Assembly: GCA_040905805.1 (NCBI GenBank)
Contig: JBBDQS010000005.1
Coordinates: 1 to 39,778 of the forward strand
Length of the DNA stretch: 39,778 nucleotides
Source of the DNA: Egibacteraceae bacterium
GTDB taxonomy: Bacteria > Actinomycetota > Nitriliruptoria > Euzebyales > Egibacteraceae
Direction: 5' to 3'
The notes under the pieces were generated by a model. That model was not told the DNA's origin. It searched no databases and worked only from the letters and a program-made list of their open reading frames with translations. Each line of letters opens with the position of its first letter. Position 1 is the stretch's first letter. The position numbers were made by a program, and so were the translations under genes. Positions 35,214-39,778 of this stretch are shown piece by piece.

Positions 35214-36834
35214 GATCGTTCCCCCGGTGATCGTGGCACGCCCGTCTGGCACACGGGTGCGTACCCGCCTGCGCGTGTCGGATGCTGACGCGGGCGTGTT
35301 GTGGCAAGTCGGCATGCATCTGGGTCTGCTGGCCGGCCGCGACCTGGCCCGACGGTGTGCCGATGGCCGCGTCTTGGACCGGGCCGCCAGGAAGCGGGAG
35401 TTGACGGGATCCTCGTCGTCACGGTGGGCGGGGGCGATCACCCGGACGTCCAACGACCAGTGGGCGCGGGAACGGGCCAACCAGGGCGAGCAGGCACGTA
35501 GCCTGCGGGCCGCCCTGGCCACCATCGACGCACGGCTGCGGGCACCCGTCGGTGGACAGCACGAGGTCAATGGGCGCCGTGTCCGCGGCTACAGGACCGC
35601 AGGCGAGCGGTGGCAGAAGCAACGTCGCAGGGCGGTGCTGGCATCGCGGCTGGCGCGGCTGGAGACCGACCTTGCTGCCGGGAGGGTGTCGGTGGTCCGT
35701 GGTGGCACAGCGCTGGCGAAACAGCGCCACAACCTTGTTCAGGCGGGAATGACCGTCGACCGGTGGCGTGACGGGTGGGACGCTGCGCGGCTGTTTCTGT
35801 GCGCCGACGGGGAAGCAGACAAGCGGCTCGGCAACGAGACCATCCGGTGGGATCCCGACACCAACACGCTGGAGGTGCGGCTGCCCACCCCGCTCGCCCA
35901 CCTGTCCAACACACCCGGCCGGGCGCCGGTCTACCGGCTGTCCTGTCAGGTCGCGTTCCCCCATCGCGGCGGCGAGGTCGCCGCCCAGACGGTGTCGGGT
36001 GCGGTCCGCTACGACATCAACTTCGACCCCGACAGACGCCGCTGGTATCTCGATGCGTCCTGGACCATCGACCCGCAACCCGCCCCCGCCCCCGACCCCG
36101 ACCTGCTCCGCCAGCAGCGGACGTTCGCGGTCGACCTCAACGCCGACCACGTCGCCGGGTGGGTCATCGACCCGGCCGGCAACCCGGTCGGGACCCCAGT
36201 CCGGTTCGCGGTGCCCGCCACCGGCAGCCGGTCGCAGCGGGATGCCCAGGTCCGCCATATGGTCACCCGCATCCTGCGACACGCACTCAACCACGGCTGC
36301 CGGTCGGTCACGATCGAGAACCTCAACTTCACCGCCGTGGTGTCCCGCGACGCTGCCACGGCCCCGCGTGGGCGCCGCGGCAGGCGGCTGCGGGCCACGG
36401 TGGCCGGCATCCCCACCGGCAGGTTCCGACACCGGCTCACCCAGATGGCCGCCAACCTCGGGCTGTGGGTGATCGCGGTCGACCCGGCATACACCTCCCG
36501 CTGGGGCCGGCAGATCGTCGGCCAACTTGACGTTCAGACCCCCGACCATGTCGCCGTGTCCGTCCACGACGGTGCAGCGGTGATGATCGGACGGCGTGGC
36601 CTCGGCCACGACCATGTCCCGGTGCCACGCACTCCCGGCCCGCCACCAGCGGATGACGGTCGGGCAACGGCGGACACACACAGGGCACGGCCGCGAGAAC
36701 CACGCCAGCATGCCACCGACCAGGAACCCGCCATCGTCACACGACAACGACGGCGCGGGACCCAGACCACGGATGTGGCACGCAGCCGCCAACACCGTTC
36801 GGGCGGCACCTCTACCAGGCCCAGGCCAGGCTGA
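35197..36834 (+). CDS. tnpB: TnpB-like RuvC nuclease lacking the usual zinc finger
   Basis: ATG at 35197 gives 545 residues and overlaps tnpA by 17 bases; ATGs at 35176 and 35206 are alternatives. RuvC I: TFAVDLNADHVAGWVID. RuvC II: SVTIENLNF. Between II and III, VAGIPTGRFRHRLTQMAANLG and VDPAYTSRWG match TnpB. Where most TnpB proteins have Cys-x2-Cys pairs and a final DxNAA motif, this one has no cysteines and reads VSVHDGAAVMIGRRGLGH. It is longer than the common 370-420 residues. TnpB proteins are RNA-guided nucleases whose guide RNA comes from the right end of the element. The last 70 codons are low-complexity and may instead reflect that RNA. Whether this lineage cuts DNA cannot be told. 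Confidence 0.82.
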   Translation: MAGMREIVPPVIVARPSGTRVRTRLRVSDADAGVLWQVGMHLGLLAGRDLARRCADGRVLDRAARKRELTGSSSSRWAGAITRTSNDQWARERANQGEQARSLRAALATIDARLRAPVGGQHEVNGRRVRGYRTAGERWQKQRRRAVLASRLARLETDLAAGRVSVVRGGTALAKQRHNLVQAGMTVDRWRDGWDAARLFLCADGEADKRLGNETIRWDPDTNTLEVRLPTPLAHLSNTPGRAPVYRLSCQVAFPHRGGEVAAQTVSGAVRYDINFDPDRRRWYLDASWTIDPQPAPAPDPDLLRQQRTFAVDLNADHVAGWVIDPAGNPVGTPVRFAVPATGSRSQRDAQVRHMVTRILRHALNHGCRSVTIENLNFTAVVSRDAATAPRGRRGRRLRATVAGIPTGRFRHRLTQMAANLGLWVIAVDPAYTSRWGRQIVGQLDVQTPDHVAVSVHDGAAVMIGRRGLGHDHVPVPRTPGPPPADDGRATADTHRARPREPRQHATDQEPAIVTRQRRRGTQTTDVARSRQHRSGGTSTRPRPG

Positions 36835-36843
36835 CAGAAGTAG

Positions 36844-37773
36844 ATGCACCAGGAACGGTATCGGCATCCGGTGTCGGCGGTTGCGCTCGTGGGGCGGTGC
36901 GGCGAGGTGCTGTCGGTGGGGGAGAGCTACGAGCTGTGCCGCCGGTTGCACGCCGCGCACGGACGGACCTACTACTTCGCGACCCGCTTCCTGCCCGCGG
37001 ACCGGCGCCGCCACGTGCACGCCCTGTACGCGTTCGCCCGGTACGCCGACGACCTGGTGGACCATCTCGACCTGTCGTGGAGCGCGGACCGTCGTCGGGC
37101 GGCGCTGGAGGCGTGGAGCACCGCATTCCTCGACGCGCTCGAGGCAGGGCGGACGACCGACCCGATCTGGCGTGCGGTCCTGCACACCGTCGAGGAGCTC
37201 GCCATCGACCACGGCGACCTGCGGGCGTTCCTGCGATCGATGGCGATGGACTTCACGGTCACCCGGTACCCCACCTACGCCGACCTGTGCGCCTACACCT
37301 ACGGGTCGGCGGCCGTGATCGGCTCCATGATGCTGCCCGTGCTCGGCGCGTCCCATGCGGCGGCGCGGGACAGGGCGATGGACCTCGGGGTGGCGTTCCA
37401 GCTCACCAACTTCCTGCGGGACATCGCCGAGGACTGGGACCGGGGGCGCATCTACCTGCCCCTGGAGGACCTCGAGCGGTTCGGGGTGACCGAACGCGAC
37501 TTCTCCCGCCGCCACGTGACGCCTGCCTTCCGCCGGCTCATGGCCTTCCAGATCGCCCGCACCCGCGCCCTGTACCGGCGAGCCGAAGCCGGGTGGACGA
37601 TGCTGGACCCCGCCGGCCGGCGGTGCGTGCGCATCGCCCACCGCCTGTACGCCGGGATCCTCGACGAGATCGAGGCCGCGGACTACCAGGTCTTTCGGGT
37701 GCGCGCCATGGTGTCCCGGCGACGCCGGGCCGCCGTGGCCCTCCGCGAGCTCCTGCCGGTCGGGCGCGCTTAG
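36844..37773 (+). CDS. crtB: phytoene synthase
   Basis: ATG at 36844 gives 309 residues. Conserved parts: HGRTYYFATRFLP, the first Asp motif DDLVD (69-73) in YAFARYADDLVDH, YTYGSAAVIGSMMLPVLG, and the second DIAED (193-197) in NFLRDIAEDWDRGRIYLP. It condenses two GGPP to phytoene. The first 25 or so residues match nothing typical and may come from element DNA or intergenic sequence. GTG at 36916, with GAGG 8 bases before it, would start VGESYELCRR and is a good alternative. The gene begins 9 bases after the tnpB stop and so has lost its link to crtI; its expression now depends on element or local promoters. It converges with dxs, overlapping by 3 bases at the stops. Confidence 0.92.
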   Translation: MHQERYRHPVSAVALVGRCGEVLSVGESYELCRRLHAAHGRTYYFATRFLPADRRRHVHALYAFARYADDLVDHLDLSWSADRRRAALEAWSTAFLDALEAGRTTDPIWRAVLHTVEELAIDHGDLRAFLRSMAMDFTVTRYPTYADLCAYTYGSAAVIGSMMLPVLGASHAAARDRAMDLGVAFQLTNFLRDIAEDWDRGRIYLPLEDLERFGVTERDFSRRHVTPAFRRLMAFQIARTRALYRRAEAGWTMLDPAGRRCVRIAHRLYAGILDEIEAADYQVFRVRAMVSRRRRAAVALRELLPVGRA

Positions 37774-39635
37774 GCCAGGGCCTTGCGGGTGGCGGCGGCG
37801 ATGCCGGCACCATCCAGACCGAGGTCGGTGAGGATCGCCGCCGGCTTGCCCTGCGCCAGGTAGGCGTCCGGCGTCCCGAGCTGCAGCATCCTGGGGGCGG
37901 CGCGGGTCTCCTGGAGGCTTGCGAGCGCCTCGGCCACGGCCGAGCCGACACCGCCGACGGCCACGCCGTCCTCGACGGTCACCACCATCGGGTGCGCGGC
38001 GGCGTCGCGCAGCATGGCGGGATCCAGCGGCTTGCAGACCCGCACGTCCCACAGGGTCACCGACACGCCCTCGCCGACGAGCTGCTTGGCGGCTTCCTCG
38101 CACGCCTCGACGAGCTTGCCGACCGCCAGGATGCAGACGTCGGTGCCGATATTGATCTGCCGCGCCTGCAGTCCGTCCCCGACGGCGTTAGGCGGGACCA
38201 CCCGGGCCGGCCCCTTGGGGTAGCGCACGGCGACCGGGCCGTCGAGGGTCACCGCGTCGGCCAGCATCGCCTCCAGCTCGCGGCCCGAGGACGGGGCCAG
38301 GACGGTCATGCCCGGCACCCGCAGGCACAGCGCCATGTCGAGCACGCCGTGATGGGAGGCCCCGTCGTCACCGGTGATGCCCGCCCGGTCCAGGGCGAAC
38401 ACGACCGGGTAGCCGTGGAGGCCCACGTCGAGGTTGGCCTGGTCGAACGCCCGGCTGAAGAAGGTGGAGTAGACCGCCACCACCGGGCGCAGCCCCCCCA
38501 TCGCCATCCCGGCGGCGGCGGTGGTGGCGTGCTGCTCGGCGATGCCCACGTCCAGCACGCGCTCCGGGTAGCGCTCCGACAGGGGGAGCAGACCCGTGGA
38601 GCCGGGCATGGCCGCGGTGATCGCCACGACCTCGGGATGGCGGTCGGCGAGCTCCAGCAGCGTCTCGCTGAACACCTCGGTGTAGGTGGGCCGTCCCCGG
38701 GCCCGGGCCCGCCCGGTCAGCCGGTCGAACGCGGAGGTGTCGTGCAGGCGCTTCTCGGCGTCGGTCTCCGCCGGCGGGTAGCCCCGGCCCTTCTGCGTGC
38801 GCACGTGCACGACGATGGGGCCGTCGAAGGTGGCGGCTCGTCGCAGGACCTCCTCGACCTTGCCGATGTCGTGGCCGTCGATCGGGCCGATGTAGCGCAC
38901 GCCCAGCGCCTCGAAGAACGTGAGCGGCTCCTCGGCGGCCTCCCGCAGGGCCGCCTTCGTGCCCCGCAGCCACGACCGGGCCAGGCCGGCGGCCGGCCGG
39001 GGCAGGCGCCGCAGCCGGGCCTCCCAGCGCTTGCTCGCCGAGACGTAGGAGGGGTTCGCGCGCAGCCGCGTGAGGCTCTCGCCCAGGCGGGACACCGTCG
39101 GGGCGTACGAACGGCCGTTGTCGTTCAGGACGACGATCACGCGCTGCCCGCTGTGCCCGAGGTTGTTGAGGGCCTCGTAGGCCATCCCGCCCGTCATCGC
39201 CCCGTCCCCGATCACCGCCACGACCTGCCGGTCCCCGCCCTTCATCTGGGTGGCCGCAGCGAGGCCGTGGGCGTAGGACAGCACCGTCGACGCGTGGCTG
39301 TTCTCGATCCAGTCGTGCGGGGACTCGGCGCGTGAGGGGTATCCCGACAGGCCCCCGGCCTGGCGTAGCCCGTCGAAGGCGTCCTTGCGGCCCGTCAGGA
39401 GCTTGTGCACATACGCCTGGTGGCCGGTGTCCCAGAGGATCGCGTCCCGGGGTGAGTCGAAGACCCGGTGCAGGGCCAGCGTCAGCTCCACCACGCCGAG
39501 GTTGGACCCGAGGTGGCCGCCGCTGCGCGCCACGGTGTCGACGATGAACTCGCGAATCTCGGCCGCGAGCGCCGCGAGCTCGTCGTCCGTGAGCCCGCGC
39601 AGGGCCGCTGGGGTGTCGATCCGGTCAATCAGCAT
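37770..39635 (-). CDS. dxs: 1-deoxy-D-xylulose-5-phosphate synthase
   Basis: The protein has 621 residues from ATG at 39635 with GGGAGA (39645-39650 on the plus strand as TCTCCC) 9 bases upstream; the longer frame to 39767 is not needed. GHLGSNLGVVELTLALH with His41, GDGAMTGGMAYEALN (thiamine diphosphate, GDG at 143-145), ENSHASTVLSYAHGLA (the actinobacterial form), DVGIAEQHA and DRAGITGDDGASHHG are present. It joins pyruvate and glyceraldehyde 3-phosphate in the first MEP-pathway step, feeding the adjacent carotenoid genes. A -10-like TAGGTT lies at 39677-39682 on the minus strand. Its stop overlaps that of crtB (TTAG). Confidence 0.95.
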   Translation of the reverse strand: MLIDRIDTPAALRGLTDDELAALAAEIREFIVDTVARSGGHLGSNLGVVELTLALHRVFDSPRDAILWDTGHQAYVHKLLTGRKDAFDGLRQAGGLSGYPSRAESPHDWIENSHASTVLSYAHGLAAATQMKGGDRQVVAVIGDGAMTGGMAYEALNNLGHSGQRVIVVLNDNGRSYAPTVSRLGESLTRLRANPSYVSASKRWEARLRRLPRPAAGLARSWLRGTKAALREAAEEPLTFFEALGVRYIGPIDGHDIGKVEEVLRRAATFDGPIVVHVRTQKGRGYPPAETDAEKRLHDTSAFDRLTGRARARGRPTYTEVFSETLLELADRHPEVVAITAAMPGSTGLLPLSERYPERVLDVGIAEQHATTAAAGMAMGGLRPVVAVYSTFFSRAFDQANLDVGLHGYPVVFALDRAGITGDDGASHHGVLDMALCLRVPGMTVLAPSSGRELEAMLADAVTLDGPVAVRYPKGPARVVPPNAVGDGLQARQINIGTDVCILAVGKLVEACEEAAKQLVGEGVSVTLWDVRVCKPLDPAMLRDAAAHPMVVTVEDGVAVGGVGSAVAEALASLQETRAAPRMLQLGTPDAYLAQGKPAAILTDLGLDGAGIAAATRKALA

Positions 39636-39769
39636 GGACTCGTGTCTCCCGCCTCGCGGCGCGTCGGGCTCGGTCCAACCTACCGTCCGTCGTCGTGGGG
39701 TCGCCACGGCCGGACGGTCGGGGTGCGCCCTCGCGTACAGTGCGGCCACGCACCCTGCGCGCACCACTA

Positions 39770-39778
39770 GGGGGGGGG
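39770..39778. other. G homopolymer contig edge
   Basis: Nine G close the window, after CACCACTA. With the G/C block at the other edge this suggests that the window is a whole contig with homopolymer breaks at both ends. Confidence 0.6.

Larger units (their letters stand above)
34425..36843 (+). mobile_element. IS607-type element (tnpA serine recombinase plus tnpB) between crtI and crtB
   Basis: tnpA and tnpB overlap in one direction and occupy the gap between two genes normally adjacent. Ends are not resolved: IS607 elements lack inverted ends and target duplications and insert at GG. Candidate left-end material includes CCCGAAG repeated in tandem (34544-34557) and a local AT-rich stretch before tnpA (34556-34598). 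GAACGG is shared by 34419-34424 and 36853-36858 and could mark the junctions, or be chance. The right end must lie near or just past the tnpB stop at 36834. Confidence 0.75.

Noticed and set aside
36897-39335. 812-codon open frame on the plus strand over crtB and dxs
   Set aside because: It is in a different frame from crtB and antisense to dxs; both of those have full sets of catalytic motifs.

Overview
The window looks like one draft contig or MAG fragment from a very GC-rich, probably deep-branching actinomycetote. The evidence is conserved gene order shared with mycobacteria, GTG-rich starts, an actinobacterial-type DXS, a mycobacterial-type GH57/methyltransferase pair, a DUF3039 protein, and an L,D-transpeptidase fused to cell-wall-binding (CWB2) repeats as seen in Nitriliruptoria-like groups. 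The class-level placement is inference. Both edges end in G/C homopolymers. No tRNA, rRNA or CRISPR array was seen. No gene-free stretch exceeds about 235 bases.

Layout. 67-8582 (minus strand): a SAM methyltransferase and a GH57 glucan-branching enzyme (start/stop overlap), then a frame-broken CocE/NonD secreted hydrolase, a bifunctional PBP1A and a CPA2-type antiporter with a C-terminal USP domain. 8686-10461 (plus): etfB-etfA, divergent from the methyltransferase. 10685-18542 (plus): CWB2/L,D-transpeptidase, cysteine desulfurase, type II NADH dehydrogenase under two tandem Rex-like operators, mnmA, a 7Fe-type ferredoxin and ligA. The order gatB-gatA-gatC ... ligA ... mnmA-iscS ... etfA-etfB / methyltransferase-GH57 matches the Mycobacterium tuberculosis Rv3009c-Rv3031 region as I recall it.

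18.5-28.4 kb is an accessory stretch set into that conserved order: a BASS-family symporter, a large frame-broken STAND-like NTPase with about 20 alpha-helical repeats and a degenerate Walker A, a lipoprotein and a seven-bladed WD40 protein divergent from it, an EamA transporter, a GNAT protein, a DUF3039 protein and a hemerythrin-domain protein. The STAND/lipoprotein/WD40 trio is the best candidate here for an undescribed system. That rests on architecture and position only.

28427-31690 is gatCAB. 31776-39635 is an isoprenoid/carotenoid locus: prenyltransferase (GGPP synthase type), phytoene desaturase (crtI), phytoene synthase (crtB) and, convergent, dxs. Together these cover the first MEP-pathway step, C20 precursor synthesis, phytoene formation and its desaturation. 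An IS607-type element (serine recombinase plus a TnpB without the usual zinc finger) sits between crtI and crtB.

Several reading frames are broken: two breaks in the CocE gene, two in the STAND gene, probably one at the symporter start. Two of the breaks coincide exactly with short perfect tandem duplications (8 bp and 22 bp). Removing one copy restores an uninterrupted family-like protein. These are either assembly/sequencing errors or real slippage mutations; raw reads would decide.
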